A stretch of DNA of 64,000 nt from Hemileia vastatrix (lineage: Eukaryota > Basidiomycota > Pucciniomycetes > Pucciniales > Zaghouaniaceae), in assembly GCA_030280995.1 (NCBI GenBank), contig JASXTE010000017.1, forward strand, positions 9,009,998-9,073,997. The letters are read 5' to 3'. The position numbers and the translations under genes were made by a program. Positions 41,899 through 54,800 of this stretch are shown in pieces; position 1 is the stretch's first letter, and each line of letters begins with the position of its first letter. The notes beneath the pieces were generated by a model. It had not been told where the DNA came from and did not search any database. It saw only the letters and a list, made by a program, of their open reading frames with translations.

Positions 41899-44013
41899 TT
41901 ACTCAACAGATTTATTAGCTTTAACACATTCTATCAAGAAATCTTTCTTCTTGGAATTTTCTTTACAATCAAGCTTATATTTCATCTGTTCCATGAGGTT
42001 TTGATGCTTGAGTGTTTTTGTCAGGGTGTAGACTAGAGGTATAGTAATACGAAGGTAACCCTGAACAAGATATTAGTTAATATAAAGGTAATATAACTAA
42101 TCAATAGAGAATTTAGAGCGTAATAGTTATTTGAGAGGTAGTGACTTCTAAAGTAATGGGGATTTTAAATTAGAAGATTTTTATTTTATTTGTTGAAACC
42201 CTTACAACACGGTAATTAAATATTTGAACTTGGGCCTTTTAAATTATAACTAATAAGAGGATGTAAATGTAACACCTTTTAAAGTAATAAAGAAGATGGC
42301 AACGTTGGCAATTGGATAAATGTGTGTAAAAAGGAATGATCTTTCCACCAAATCTTCCCCCCCTTATATAGACTCAAGAAAGACTAGATACATAAAATAA
42401 TTCCCATCAGGGGCAAAAGAGAAAGAACAAAGACGTGGAAATAAAGAGACTAAAAATGACAAGAGAAACAAATATATAGTTTCGAGAGAAAAAGAAATAA
42501 AAAGATAGAAAAGAAAAGAACAATACATCTCATGTGATGTATTTTCCCAGGGAAAAACCCACGTCAGGTGAGAAAGAAATATATACTAATTTTAATGATT
42601 AAAATTTATTCCCACTCCAGGATTTTCCCACTTTGGAGGGTAATTGGGACATTGGTTCACGCCTTCTTTTGGGCATTGTCACTACTGAACAATCCTCTGT
42701 AAGTTACTGATGTCCTTTACTTAGTTTTTATTATCATATTTACTAATACTTTCAAATCAGCTGGCTGACAGTTTTCTCCTCTTTCTTTGATTTTTAAATA
42801 CTTAGAGATAAATCAAATTTCTTCTCCTCAAATTCTCCTGCCCTATCATCCTTCTGTAAAGAGAGTTTGTACTTCCTCTCCTCCAAGACTTGTGCCCTAT
42901 CATCCTTCTGTAAAGAGGGTTTTAACTTCTTCTCTTCAAAATAATGTACCCTGTCATCCCTCCTCAAAGAGAGCTCATATTTTTGCTTTTCAACCTTTAG
43001 AGTCTCTTTAGCAACTTTCACTTGTTCTAGAGTGATAAAAAATATTAACAAAAAGTAGAAGAAAAGCAGAGTAAAGTATTAAGAGGTTTTGTATCACTGA
43101 CCATCATCACATTTCTCTCAAAATTCTTTGATAGAAGAAAAAGGGGTTTGAGACAAAGTATCAATTTTCTTCTTCTTTGAGAGTGGAAATTTAGACTACT
43201 TGAAGCCCTTTGCTTTTTGTTCAAGGTCACATTTTCCTCCTCATCATTGTTGCTGGCTTCTGAATCAGTTGATTGTGGCTCCTGCGTTTGTTCTCCAGCC
43301 TTTTTAGTGATAAGAAAATGTAAATAAAAAAAAGAATTGGTAAGTTAAAAGAAAAAAACATACTTGAGTTATATCAGGTTGGTTTAGGTCACCATATGGA
43401 TATATTGAAAAGATATCTTGATTTGTGGAAGTTAAATGAGGGGAGGCTTGAGTAGAAGAAGAAGGAAAAAGATTTCTTTTGACATCATGTTGGGAGATAG
43501 CATCTTCAACGTCCAACATGTTTGCAGGATTAAAATCAGCTTAATCCCCAAAAATAGCATCCATCTTTTTAAATTAAGGACCTAAAGTTTCAAGTTTATA
43601 ATCTATGGATTTGATGCCCTTACTGATATTGAGATCAGTAATACCAAAACCAGTAGAAGATGAAAGAGTCTTTTCCTTCTTGTATTTGGCTTGATAACGC
43701 TTGAAGAATTCAGAAATCTGTTTAGGTAAAAGATCTATCCTCCCCTTGGTCTTATTCCATAATTTGTTGGCCATTAGAAGATAAACGTTAACTTTTGATG
43801 CTGGGGGCTGTCCTACTTTAGTTGCATTTTTGGTACCGAAACAAGAAACATAGTTAGATTTAGTTTTCAGCCATTTGATAAGAATGAGATGATCATCTTT
43901 TTTAATTTAACAGTCTTTGATCTCTCATCTGAGAGGTGGAAAGAGGGAGTAGTGCAATTCGAAGAACAACTGGGGGAAGGCTGCCTTTGAGAATATCTAT
44001 GATGATGGGGCAT
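41899..44013 (-). pseudogene. Harbinger second gene (partner protein) relic, copy B
   Basis: It starts MPHHHRYSQRQPSPSCSSN (44013). Next comes MANKLWNKTKGRIDLLPKQI with FFKRYQAKYKKEKTLSSSTG (43574-43774), a helical basic region that may bind DNA, then a Ser/Thr-rich segment with SSSTQASPHLTSTNQD (43304-43519). Then follow three 18-residue coiled-coil repeats (LSLQKDDRAGEFEEKKFDLS; 42794-43051) and a tail ending KKDFLIECVKANKSVE at 41899. A solo LTR interrupts the tail at 42019-42770. Some stops separate the blocks. It reads inward from the terminal repeat at 44370. Confidence 0.78.
42019..42770 (+). mobile_element. Solo LTR, 752 bp, TSD GTTTT
   Basis: It begins TGTCAGGGTG and ends GGCTGACA. 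GTTTT is duplicated at 42014-42018 and 42771-42775. The paralogous partner-gene tail at 27.69 kb is uninterrupted at the same point. A CTTATATAG TATA-like box is near 42363. The strand is not certain, because both ends are near-inverse (TGTCAG/CTGACA). Confidence 0.92.
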
Positions 44014-44369
44014 GTTTAGATTAATGAAGATGAAAAGGAGAAAAAACAAGTAGATTAGATAGTGAGGTAAGCTGAATAGAGAGAATAGACAGGATGAAAT
44101 TAGAATGGGGGTGCACACCATGGTAGAAGGCATGTCCAGAAAGTATTAAAAGATGTGGTTATGAATGAAAGTAGGCCAAGATGTGGTTATGACAGAAAGT
44201 TGTCTGATATGTGGTTATGAATAATTGAGTAAAGAAATGTCCAATAAGAGGTCAACTTTATCACATGAAATTTCTAATAACCCAATTTTTAGCAAAAGTA
44301 ATTGTGGAAGATAATTGGGGTATAAGGAATTTTATCCACAAATAATTTCATTTCAGATTGATCAAATTT

Positions 44370-44428
44370 GATACCCCCTATTGCTTCAAAATACACTTGA
44401 ATTGTCCCTTTTATTAGGGAGTATCAAT
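44370..44428. repeat. Two Harbinger terminal repeats separated by 29 bases
   Basis: GATACCCCCTATTGC at 44370-44384 ends the partner-gene side of one element. TTAGGGAGTATCAATG from 44414 begins the transposase side of another. The ATTGC after CCCCCT agrees with the longer terminus CCTATTGCGTGGTG seen at 33251-33266. Confidence 0.75.
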
Positions 44429-44794
44429 GTTAAGGGATCCAAAATTAGGGATCAGGAATTTTTTTTCCTGAATCTGATATTATTAATTGCAGAAAATTCC
44501 TATCCATAAGCCCCCAGGGCTAGTGGATAAAGATTGCATGATAATGAATTATCCCCCCTCTTATACCCCAATTTACATTCCTAATTCCTGATTGAAAACT
44601 CATCACATCCATGATTAATTTTTAAGAAAGTCACATGACATAAAATTGAAGATGCCATCCTTAAGTCTCTCTTCACTCTATGCTACTTAATTTTTGTGGC
44701 AAATACTTAAAGTTTTTTTCTAACTACACATCCCACCTGCTCATTTTATGGCAAATTCCTACTTGACACTCATCACCAAAACCTTCTACCAACA

Positions 44795-45470
44795 ATGATG
44801 AAGCACCTCTCTACTATGAAGAAAATTCACTCAGCTATGAATGCTATCACTTTAACTTTAACTGCTGACTCTGATTTTGACTCTGGTTTGGAAGACACTT
44901 TAACTTATATGTCTTTTCTTTCCAAAAAGTGTGACATCATCCCAAGGGGGCCAGATATTTATCATCATCCCAGATATGATCTTGCCTCAATTCTTGAAAT
45001 TCCTCTTTTAAACTTTTCACAACTTTTTCAAACTTCTTCTGATTATATTTTGAAACTTTCTCAGCTTATCTCCAATCATCCTATCTTCCATCATAATTCC
45101 CATAACAAACAGGATAATACTGCCTTTTAACTTTCTGTCCCACTATTTTTCTTTGGCTCAAATGAAAATGGTGCTGCTGTAAGTTGTTTAGATAATCTCT
45201 TTACCATAGGATAGGGTACTGTCATATTACACACCAAGAGCTGTATAATTGCTATCCTTTCCCTCAAGTCTCAAACAGTTACTTGGCCAGCTCCACTAGA
45301 GTTACTTGAAACTCTCAAGTAATGCAAGCTGAAGGTTTCCCTTGAAGTTTAGGTTTTGTTGATGGTACAACTATACCGTTGAGCCAAAATCCTGCTCATG
45401 ATGGAAACCATTATTTTTGATTTCAATAAAAATTTTTATTCAAAATGTTCTCCAATTTCTCATCATTCAT
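44795..45470 (+). pseudogene. PIF/Harbinger transposase relic, copy C (3' truncated)
   Basis: The N-terminus (MMKHLSTMKKIHSAMN ... LTYMSFLSKKCD ... IYHHPRYDLASI) is open for 111 codons. Broken blocks follow (FGSNENGAA, LGFVDGTTIPLSQNPAHDG, the first catalytic Asp present). The copy stops at the MITE beginning at 45471, shortly after HHYF-like sequence. The second Asp and the Glu are missing. Confidence 0.82.
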
Positions 45471-45736
45471 CACCATGAAGTATTTGGGGGGGACTTACTA
45501 GCAAGTCCTCAACTTGAAGTCAGATAGAACTCAGATGGAAGTCAGATGGAACTCATGCTTAACTATTCTTTAACATCAGCTTGCACTCTTTATTAATGAT
45601 GGATGAATATTTACCAAAATAATTTTGAAACTTCAATGAACTCTAATTAGAAATCACAATGAGGAAAGCTTAAGAATTGTATCAACATAAATTTATTTTT
45701 CATTTAACATTTTATTAATCTTATTGTTCAATTCAA
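45471..45736 (+). mobile_element. MITE of type B, left part
   Basis: It begins CACCATGAAGTATTTGGGGGG with a GGACTTACTAGCAAGTCC near-palindrome and an ACTTGAAGTCAGATAGAACT segment as in MITE B. CAT precedes it. Its right end is not seen; a type A MITE follows directly. Confidence 0.75.
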
Positions 45737-45962
45737 ACTACGCAATATAGGGGGTGGACTTGCTAGCAAGTCCTCAACCTGAACTTATACTGAACACATA
45801 CTTAACTCTACTTGAAAACCCACCTAAAACTATTTTGCTGAGTGGTGTTTATCCCTGAATGTATGGTTCCTTTATCAATAGCTCAATGTGTGTTCAATCT
45901 GTGGTGAGTTTGGGTCCAAGGTTGCGGACTTGCTAGCAAGTCCTCCCCCATATTGTGTGGTG
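45737..45962 (-). mobile_element. MITE of type A, complete copy (226 bp)
   Basis: The ends are ACTACGCAATATAGGGGG and the inverse CCCCCATATTGTGTGGTG, each with GGACTTGCTAGCAAGTCC. The interior is the inverse of MITE A at 15044 (TTTATCAATAGCTCAATGTG). Target duplication is unclear. Confidence 0.88.
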
Positions 45963-47925
45963 TCTATTTTATTAATAAAATTACAGAAAAATACATTATT
46001 AATTCTAAAGTAATCATTTTTAAATTGATTTAGCATTTAAAGAAAATCATTTTCAAAACATATGAGAGCTGATATGTACCTTTTAAAGGTCAAAACATTG
46101 TTCATTGAAAATTAAAAATAGTGATATTTTAATAAAAACCATATAAATTGAAGCTGTATTTAATTTCATATAAGAATTTATAGATTGAAAAATATTATTT
46201 GCTGAACTTAAATGAATTATATGGGAAGCACATTAAATCATCAGGATTTTTAAATTTTTATTTCTAGCACTATGTAAAAAACACACAAAACCAAAAAAAG
46301 GAAAAGGAAAACCTGAGTCATGTGTTATTGATTAATTTTTAACTCAATAAATTACTTCCATAGTTTCTTTCTACTAATCAATAATAAATAAGAAAGAATT
46401 GATTTTGTATCTTCAAATAATTTTAATTCTTCAAGTGGTATACTGGAATCATGTTTTTGCACCTTTTTCATGTAGCAAAAATTTTAAATTTTAAAGTAAA
46501 ATAATTTCTACCTTCTTATAGATTTTATGATTCCAAGAATAATTAATCAATATATAATATTTTTTAAATAAATACAATGAATTTCTGAAATTCTGAATCT
46601 TGTTTTTTCATTTATTTTTTGTAAGATTACTTTGGGAAGTAAATTGATCTCATTTAAAGAAAAACATGAAACAATAAACAGTTAATTTTTATTTTGAAAA
46701 GAATTATACATAAAAATAATCTCAAATTTTCAAATGGAAATTAGAGTAAACCAATAACTATTTATTAAAATTCCATTTGAAATTGGATTTGTGTGGGAAT
46801 ACCATTTTTTTCAATAACATTTCTATTCTGTAGCTCATAAACAAATTGCACGATTTATTTTTATGTGAATATATGGGATTCAATTTGGAATTTCATTCTG
46901 TATTATTGTTCAGTGACTCTTCTGAATATTGAGTAGCATATTTTTTTAATCATTATACCAGTTTTTCTATAGAAAAATTTAATATAAAATTTTGTTTAAA
47001 CTACAAATGATCAATATTTTTAGCTCTTCCCTTAGAAAATTTATATATTAAATGAACTATATTGTAATTAAAATAAATCCAAGAAAATATTTTAAATTTT
47101 TATTTGTCTTATTCTAATATGTTTCTTTTGAAGTTTAAATAGAGTACAAAGTAGAAATTGCACATGCTTGCTTTCTGGGACAAAATATTTCACAAGGGTA
47201 AATCACATCTTAAAATTTCCACATAATTTTTAGGTAAAAAAATACAGTTTAAAGATATTTTAATGCTTGACAGTAATAAAATACTAAAATCATTAAGTAA
47301 CAAAGTAAATTTTTATTTTTACAACAAGTTAATCTATACAATGCACTATATTTGATACTCTGTTCACCAAAAAAGACTACATATATACTCTCAGTTAATT
47401 CCTTTAACAAATAGAAATACTTTAATAAATATATTTATAATAAAAATAATTTCAGCAAGAATAATTTCAACAATTAATGAGGAAAAATTGTTTTTGAGAG
47501 ATTTTTTTATAATAAAAATTCAATTCATAAAAAAATGTATCATTTTGCAAGTTAAACCAGTAATTGCCTAAATTTTTGGTATAAACAAAGACATATCCAT
47601 CTAAAAAGTAAATTAATACTGAGAAGGAGCTATATAGTTTTTATATTTAACAATAATGATTTTTTATCAGATTAGTTTAAATATAAAACAAAAATGGAAC
47701 TTATTTTATTACATAAGATGGATCTATAAAACTAAGTTTTGTGCTTCTCTTTATCTATCATATGAAAGAAAACCATATTATACTATGTGAAAACAAACAT
47801 GCTCATTTTTTGAATTTAAAATTTTTCTAAAGCTATCTATAGTTTTAATTATTTCCAGAATTTTATGTATTAATTAATATAAATCTTGTTGATAAAGAAA
47901 TAAACATTTATTTTCAGATAAGCTA
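45963..47925. other. 2-kb AT-rich stretch, no gene or repeat recognised
   Basis: No ORF of note on either strand, no tandem repeat, and no similarity I can see to other parts of the window. It may be very old transposon sequence. Confidence 0.5.
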
Positions 47926-48005
47926 CTAGACTTACCCAGTAAATAATCAATTATTTACTAGGATCAAGCCACACCTTTATTTCTTATTTTATTAATTATA
48001 TTTAC
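47926..48005 (+). repeat. LTR-like fragment, partner of 58266
   Basis: CTACTAGACTTACCCAGTAA, then ATTTACT[AG]GGATCAAGCCACACC, matches 58276-58345 (TTACTAGACTTACCCAGTAA ... GATGAAGCCACGCC). The similarity fades after about 80 bases. Confidence 0.6.
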
Positions 48006-48309
48006 TTTATAACTTACTTACAATAATTTAACTAATTGGAAAAATTAAAAATTAAGTAAATATTTATTTTAAATGTCCCTCATATTTTTATCCCCTGAAA
48101 ACGTCCTTATGAAAGTCTAGAGGTGAAATAAAAATATATTAATACTAATTATAAAATCCAAATTATTTTATTTAAAAGTGACATTTACAGGAACTTTAAA
48201 ATAAATCAAATAATTTGATATATACAGTAAATACATTATATTGATACATTCTTTACAGAAAAATCTTAATATTTGCAATATCTTATTGTGGAATTTTCTT
48301 TTCTCTCAT

Positions 48310-49419
48310 TCTGCAGTGTGGTCTTCCAGCATTGAACGAGCCCTTTGTTGGTCTATTTGACATTGTTTTGATATGTCTTAAATGGCATTGCATAATAATT
48401 GGGTGTTTTTCCAGATTTATTCAGAAAATATTAGGACTGCTGGGATGTGGGTACTACCATTGGATAGCCCCGGGTTTCTCAAAAATTAATGTCTTGATGA
48501 CTCTTTTCAGATTTTAAGTATTTAAGGGATTATTTCTCATTTTTCATTTAAAAAGATAGCTGTTTGATTTTGTTTTTCTTTTTTTACGGGCTAACCTTAA
48601 GTCTTAGGGTTAAGGGCCTAGTACCATTAGAATGAGCTAATTTTTCTGTACATTATATGTCTCAATGTTGTTATAGCCTAATTGTGTTTTTTAAAGGTTT
48701 TAGTAGTTGTAGTAGATTTTTCTAAGTATTTTGGGTATTTTTGGAGGTTTTTGGAGGTTTTCTGGCTTCAGGGTGGTCCAGCCAACTCAGGAAAGCCTCC
48801 CATTGTTGGGCAGACCGCCTGCCTCAGTGCTAGAAGGCTAGGAAGCGTTTCTAGAGGGGTTTTATGAAATTTGGCGCTCAACAATGCCAAATTTGTTGGT
48901 GTGCATGGGCTTTTAGATAGTGGTCTGTGTGTACATATTATATAAGACAGTTTGGGGCAACTTTAATTATCATACAACCATCCAGAGGTGATATTCTTGT
49001 TACTCACTAAGTTTTCACTGTTTTTTGCCCGCAATCAGCTGTATTTGTTGCAAGGTGAGTTCTTCATTTAACTTAACTTGTCAACTGGACTCTCTGGTAT
49101 AGTCTTGCAAGCAATATCAAGCATTATTGCTGTCTCTGGGGTGTATTTGCGACCTACATCAAGTATCATTGATTTCTCTGGTGTGGACATTGGTCTACAT
49201 TTCAGTTCTTTGGTTTGGTAGTCTGTCTGGAGACTACTTTCTTGGCTGATCATGCAGTCAAGTGTGTTTAAAAAGGGGCTTTAGCAAACAGGAACCAATT
49301 TACTGTAGCAGGTAAATCTCACTTTATTTTTCTAAAGGGACAGGGGATTTTCTCTCTGGGTTTTCTCCAACTCCCTTGGTCAAGGCCTATAGCTAGTACT
49401 ATAGGATAGTCTACATTTC
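48310..49419 (+). repeat. 5' LTR and leader of the decayed Gypsy-1 relative (start uncertain)
   Basis: The right edge is fixed by the primer-binding site at 49420. An ATTATATAAGACAG box near 48936 could be the promoter. The left edge is a guess from the end of the preceding AT-rich DNA. No 3' counterpart was found downstream of pol, so the element probably lost that end. It is not similar to the Gypsy-1 LTR. Confidence 0.4.
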
Positions 49420-49443
49420 TGGTACCCAACATGGGGTGTTCAA
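49420..49443 (+). other. Primer-binding site of the decayed Gypsy copy
   Basis: TGGTACCCAACATGGGGTG is the counterpart of TGGCGCCAAACGTGGGGTT at 7708-7687. Two of the differences replace CpG by TpA or CpA, which fits methylated-cytosine decay. Confidence 0.75.
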
Positions 49444-49477
49444 ACTTCTAGTTCTTTGGAATCTCTGTTGTCTTTGA

Positions 49478-51862
49478 ATGGCTTCTGGGTCTTCTATTCC
49501 TGTGGTGACTGTCAGTGGGGGGGAAAGGTCCTCCTGCTGTGATGGTTAGGCAGTGTGTTAGGATGAAAACTTGGGATGGTACCAAGTTTAATGGTGAAGA
49601 TGTGAAGTGTTTTCTGGAAAAGTATGAAGCTGCTGCTGGTGTGTATGGTGCTTCTTACCTGGACATGGTGAAGCAGATTATTTTCTTCATTGTTCTTAGG
49701 GCAGTGGAGAAGGAGGTTGTGGCCATGTCTGGCTACAACAAGAGGAGCTGGAAGTTATTGTGTAGGGAGATTGTGGATAGATGGGGTGTCAGGCTCACTA
49801 TGGTGTATCTTAGCAAGGTTTTAAGTGAATGGCAGTCTTATGGTGGTGTTGGTATCTTTCACAGTTACAGGAAGTTTCTGCTACAGTTTGATCCTGTGGT
49901 GGAATATTTGGTGGAAGTGGAGGAGCTGGCACATGAAAATGCTGCCAAGGATGTTTTTTGGTCTGCCTTGGCTAGAGATTTCAGGATAGATGTGTTAAAG
50001 GAGCTGTCAAGGAAGGACTTGATAGAGACTCTTTCCAATGGGGATCAGAAGTTTCCTGACTTGGACAAGGTGAAGGAGGCTGTGGATGCCTATTTGAAGT
50101 TATTGGCTGTGGACACCTATCAGGAGGGGTGTGCCAAATATGTCAGCAAAGTTAGTGAGGCTTTTTCTGAAGAGGAGAATAGAGTGAAGAAGGAAGAGAA
50201 GAATATGGTGAAGGTTCCCAAACAGGAGAGGGAACCAGTGGTGGAGTAGCTGGCTGATCTGATAAAACAGCTACATATTTTTGTTCAGGAGGCTTATAAG
50301 GCCAATAAGGCTCCTCCTAAGCCTAGAGATTTTGATAGGAGGGCTGGTAGGAGTGATCCATGGGTCTTCTCTTATTGCAGCAGAAGGGGGAACAAGTCCA
50401 ATGATTGTTGGGCTCTGAACAGTGATGTGTCAGAGGGAAAGGTGGAGTTTGATGGCAGGGTTTTCAAGTTCCCTGATGGTTCATTTGTGAAGCCCAGTGA
50501 GGGGCAGGCACCTGTTGATTTGGTCAGGAGAAGAAGTGGTCTCAATCAGAGGTGGCCAAGGTTTGAGGAGATTTCTGATCAGGGGAAGTCTTCTTCCAAG
50601 GCAGATGATGATGTCAAGGAAAAAGGAAAGGAGGTTTATAAGGTCTTTTTTTCTACTTCCTTTGGTGGATTGGAGTTGTATTCTTGTGATGGACAGTCAA
50701 GTGGTGAATACTTGGCTGGTGTTTATGATGTAGAAGCTGGAAAGGTGGGAAGGCCTAAGAGCAGTTCTCAGGCCCAACCAAAGCCTAAGGCTTCAAAGGT
50801 GAATCCTATTTTGAGTGTAGCTAGGAGGAAGTACAGCAAAGAGGAGCTGTACAAGATGCAGAAGCAGATTGCTGATATGTGCCCCCCTAGTTTTGGTGCA
50901 TCAGACATGAATGGTTAGCCAATGCCTATGGATGTAGATTCTGACTCTGAGGAGGATGTCCCTTTGGCTTAATTGCCAAAGCCTGCTAGAGTTAGAGGTT
51001 CTGGTGAGTGATCTGGTTTGGTTCCTGTTGATGGTAAATCTGTTGGTGGTGATGGTCCTCAAGAAGCTTCTAGGACCAAGGTAGTGAAGCCAAGGGCTCA
51101 CTTTGAGAGGCCAGTGGTTTCTGGTCAATCTAATTTTATGGACTCTGTTCTTGAAAGGATGAATCAGGTTCAAGTTTCCCTTTCTTATGGGGAATTGTGT
51201 GCTATCAGTCCAGGGTTGGCTGATAGACAGAAAAAGTTGTTGACCAGGAGAAGAGTTTCTTCTGGGGAGGTGGAATACATTTGTGATTCTGCTGAAACGT
51301 TTGGTGAGGGGTTGGAAACTCATTTTTCTGCACCTCTGTGTTATTTCAATGTCACTCTGAATGGCAGGGAAGCTAGGGCATTGGTTGATTAAGGTTATCA
51401 GATTAACCTGATTTCCTTATTTGAGGCTACTCATTTGGTCCTGCCCATCAAGACAGGAATCGGTGGAGATTTAAGAGGGATTGGTGGCCATGTCACTGAG
51501 CTAATTTTAACAGCTGAATTTGTGAAGCTGGATGTTGGTGGAGCCTCAGGGAAGGTTCAATTTTATATTGCCAAATGTAATATAAAAGCTTTTTTGGGTG
51601 GACCATTCTTAATGGATTTCCAGGCAAGAATTGGTTATCAGTTTGATGTGGGAATCAGTTTGGAGTTGACTGGTGAAGATGAAAGAAGACCACACATGAG
51701 GCTGTAATCTCATGGAGATGATGGCTGGGAGGCCAGGCCTGGGTTGTCTTCAATGTGCCAGTGCATGGATTGTTGTAGGAAAAGAAGGGAAGTGGGTGCT
51801 GCCTCTGGTTTTTGGGATTGTGGCTCAGGCTCTGGTGAGAGTCTGTCTTTTTGAGAGTGATG
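49478..51862 (+). pseudogene. Decayed gag-protease of a Gypsy-1 relative
   Basis: The original start is probably ATG at 49478 (MASGSSIPVVTVS), matching SGSSNPLTPSV of Gypsy-1; the frame is lost at about 49515 and resumes as WDGTKFNGEDVKCF. The capsid-like domain is open to a TAG at 50247. The zinc knuckle is damaged: SYCSRRGNKSNDC lacks the first Cys and the His. The protease site reads ALVD-stop-GYQINLI at 51390. The slippery heptamer of the intact copy is missing: the CTTTTTGAG that remains before the frame change is followed by a deletion. CpG is absent from the first ~700 bases. Confidence 0.93.
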
Positions 51863-54800
51863 AGGGCTGATTACCCTAGTGCTACAACCTCTCCCCAAGA
51901 TGAGGAAATCCCAGGTTGTAGTAGGTCAGTTCCCTTGGAGATATACCAAGTGGATTTTCAACTTTATTTTTTTAATGTTTTTATTCTCTGCAAGTATTCT
52001 TCATGTTTTTTATCAAGTATTTGTTCTCTCTCAAGATTTTCAATTATTTTTAATTCAAGTTCAAAAAAGAAGATTGGTTATATATCTTTATTTAAAGATA
52101 TGCGGAAAAACTGTTGAGTGGTGAGATTGGGGTCTAAAAGTAAGTCCTCCCGATTGTGTACTGCTAGGTTTTCTTCTACACCATTCAAAAACATTACCTT
52201 GGCCACATCTGTGAGAATTGGGGAAAACCCTGGTTATTTTTGTAAGATGGAAGAAAACTCATAAAAATAAAATAAAAATTTCAAGATAACTGAAGAAAAG
52301 CAAGAAAAAAATCTGATGATAATAAAAAAAGAAGAAAATAATTATTATTGTGAAGATCAGCAAGATCAATTTTTGGGCCTCCAGCATGATGTTAAACTGC
52401 ACAAAGTTTTGAAGAACGAAGATCATTAAGATCAACTTTTGTGTCTCCATTGTGAGTTTAAACTGCATGAAATTTTGAAGAAAGAAGATCAGAAAGATCA
52501 GTTTTTGGGCCTCCAGCATGAGGATAAACTGCACAATTATGGATGATGTGATTCAGAAGACAAATCAAGATTTGAAGATTTGGAAGATGGAAGTGAGGAT
52601 GAAGATGTGGAATTACAGAAAAGTTTTGGAGTGGTGATATTGGGTTATAAAAGGAAGTCCTCACAGTTGTGCACTGCTAGGGTTTCTTCTACACCTTTCA
52701 AATACATTACTTTGGCCACACATGTGAAAAATGGGGAAACCCTTGGTTTTTGTTCCAGGTCTGGTGGTGAAGACATCCTGAAAATCCCTCAAGTTGAAGG
52801 CAGAGCTGCAAAGTATAAGAAGGTAGCGCAGAAGATAAGGCCTGTCAATGAGCCTATGCCTGTAGTTTTGAATCCTCCTTTGAAGAGACCTCCTTTGTCA
52901 AGAGATCCATACTGTACTCTTCTGGTGAAGAATCCTCCTGATTTTGTGGAAACCGCTCAGGTGAGTGTGGAAAGGTTGAAAGTTGTTAATTTTGGTCCTG
53001 ATGGGTGGTTGTCTGATGAGGAAAAGAAGTTGTTGTTGCACATTATTGTTCTCTGGGAAAAAGCGGTGGCATTTGTTGAAGAGGAAAGGGGTATTTTGAA
53101 ACACTCTTATGGGAAACTTTACTTGATTCCTGTGGTTTTTCATGAACCTTAGAAAATCAAACCTATTCCAATTCCAGCTGCTATTAGAGATGTTTTTATA
53201 GAGATTGTTAGAGAAAGTGTCAGGAATAGTTTATACAAACAATCAACATCTAGTTACTCAAGTCCAGTGTTCTGTGTAAATAAGCAGAATGGGAAGCTGA
53301 GGGTGGTGCATGATCTTAGGGCTTTGAATAGAGTCACTATCAAGGATGCAGGAATGCCGCCAAGTGCGGAAGACTTTGTGGAAGCTTTTTCTGGAAGGGT
53401 GTGTTATGGTTTGGGTGATATTATGAGTGGTTATGATGAAATGAAAATTCACACCAATTCATGGCCACTTACAATGTTTGAGACCCCTCTGGGAAGATTT
53501 CAGCTCACTAGGTTGCCCCAAGGAGCATCCAATTCAGTAGAAGCATATCAAGCACAAATGGTTTGGATTTTACAGGATGATGTTCTTACTCATGCTTGTA
53601 TTTTTATTGATGATGGTGGAATCAAAAGACCATCCACTGATTATGGGAATTCAGTGCTGAAGGAGAACCCAGGTGAAAGGAGATTTTTTTAGGAATATGA
53701 AATTACTCTAGAGAGAGTATTTTTTAGGATTGAAGAGGCTGGCTTGAACATTTCTGGGTCAAAGTTTTGTTGTTGTGTTCTTGCTCTGGAAATTCTGGGT
53801 CATGTTTTATGAAAGGAGGGAAAGATTATGGCAAAGAAGAAAGTCAATAAAATTCAGTCATGGTCAAGGCCTAAAAATACTACTGAAGTCAGGGGATTTT
53901 TGGGGGTTTGTGTGTACCTCAGGATTTTTATTAAAGATTTTTCTTTGTTGGCTTCACCTTTAAGAAGGTTGACCAGGAAAGATGCAGAGTGGGAATGGTC
54001 TGAAAAGTGCAAAGAGGCTTTTCAGAAGTTGAAGAAGGTGGTAGGTGAAGATATTATTCTTCATAAGCTGGATTATGGAGTTGTTGCTGGAAATATTTAT
54101 CTGGAAGTGGACTCAATTTATATTGTGGCTGGTGCTGTGTTATCTCAGGAAGATAAAACTGGGAGGGTCAGGCCATTAAGGTATGAATCTGTGGTATTTA
54201 ATGAGGTTGAATCTAAATATTCTCAACCCAATTTGGAATTGTGTGGTGTAGCGAAAATTTTAAAGAAGCTGCAAACTGTTTTGTGAGGGCAGCATTTTGA
54301 GCTGCAGGTGGATGCAAAATCTCTGGTTCAAATTATCAACACACCTAGTCTACCAAATGCTCCAATGACTAGTTGGGAGGCATTTATTTGGATTTTTTCT
54401 TTTGACCTGGTACACAAACCTGGAAAAAATTTTAAAATGCCAGATGTATTATCAAGGAGACCACCCACAGATGAAAATTCAGACTCTGAATAATTTGATG
54501 AGGATGTCCCAGTGGTTAGGGCCAGCACAAAGGGTGCTGAAGATTTTTCTTTCCTCCCCCATGAGGCTAAACTGGATGATTTTTCTCTCCTCCACCAAAA
54601 GGTTAAACTGGCTGGTTCTGATCTTGATTCTGGTGATCAGGATGTTTTTTATGATGAAGATGGGGCTGTTGTTTGGGATGGCTCAAAATTGGAAAATGGT
54701 GTTTTTTTTGGTGAACTGAATTATCTTAAGATTCAATGGAAAGAAAAAAAAGTACCAAAGTTTAAGGATTGGTGTCCTGGATGGGCTGGTTGTGTTGCTC

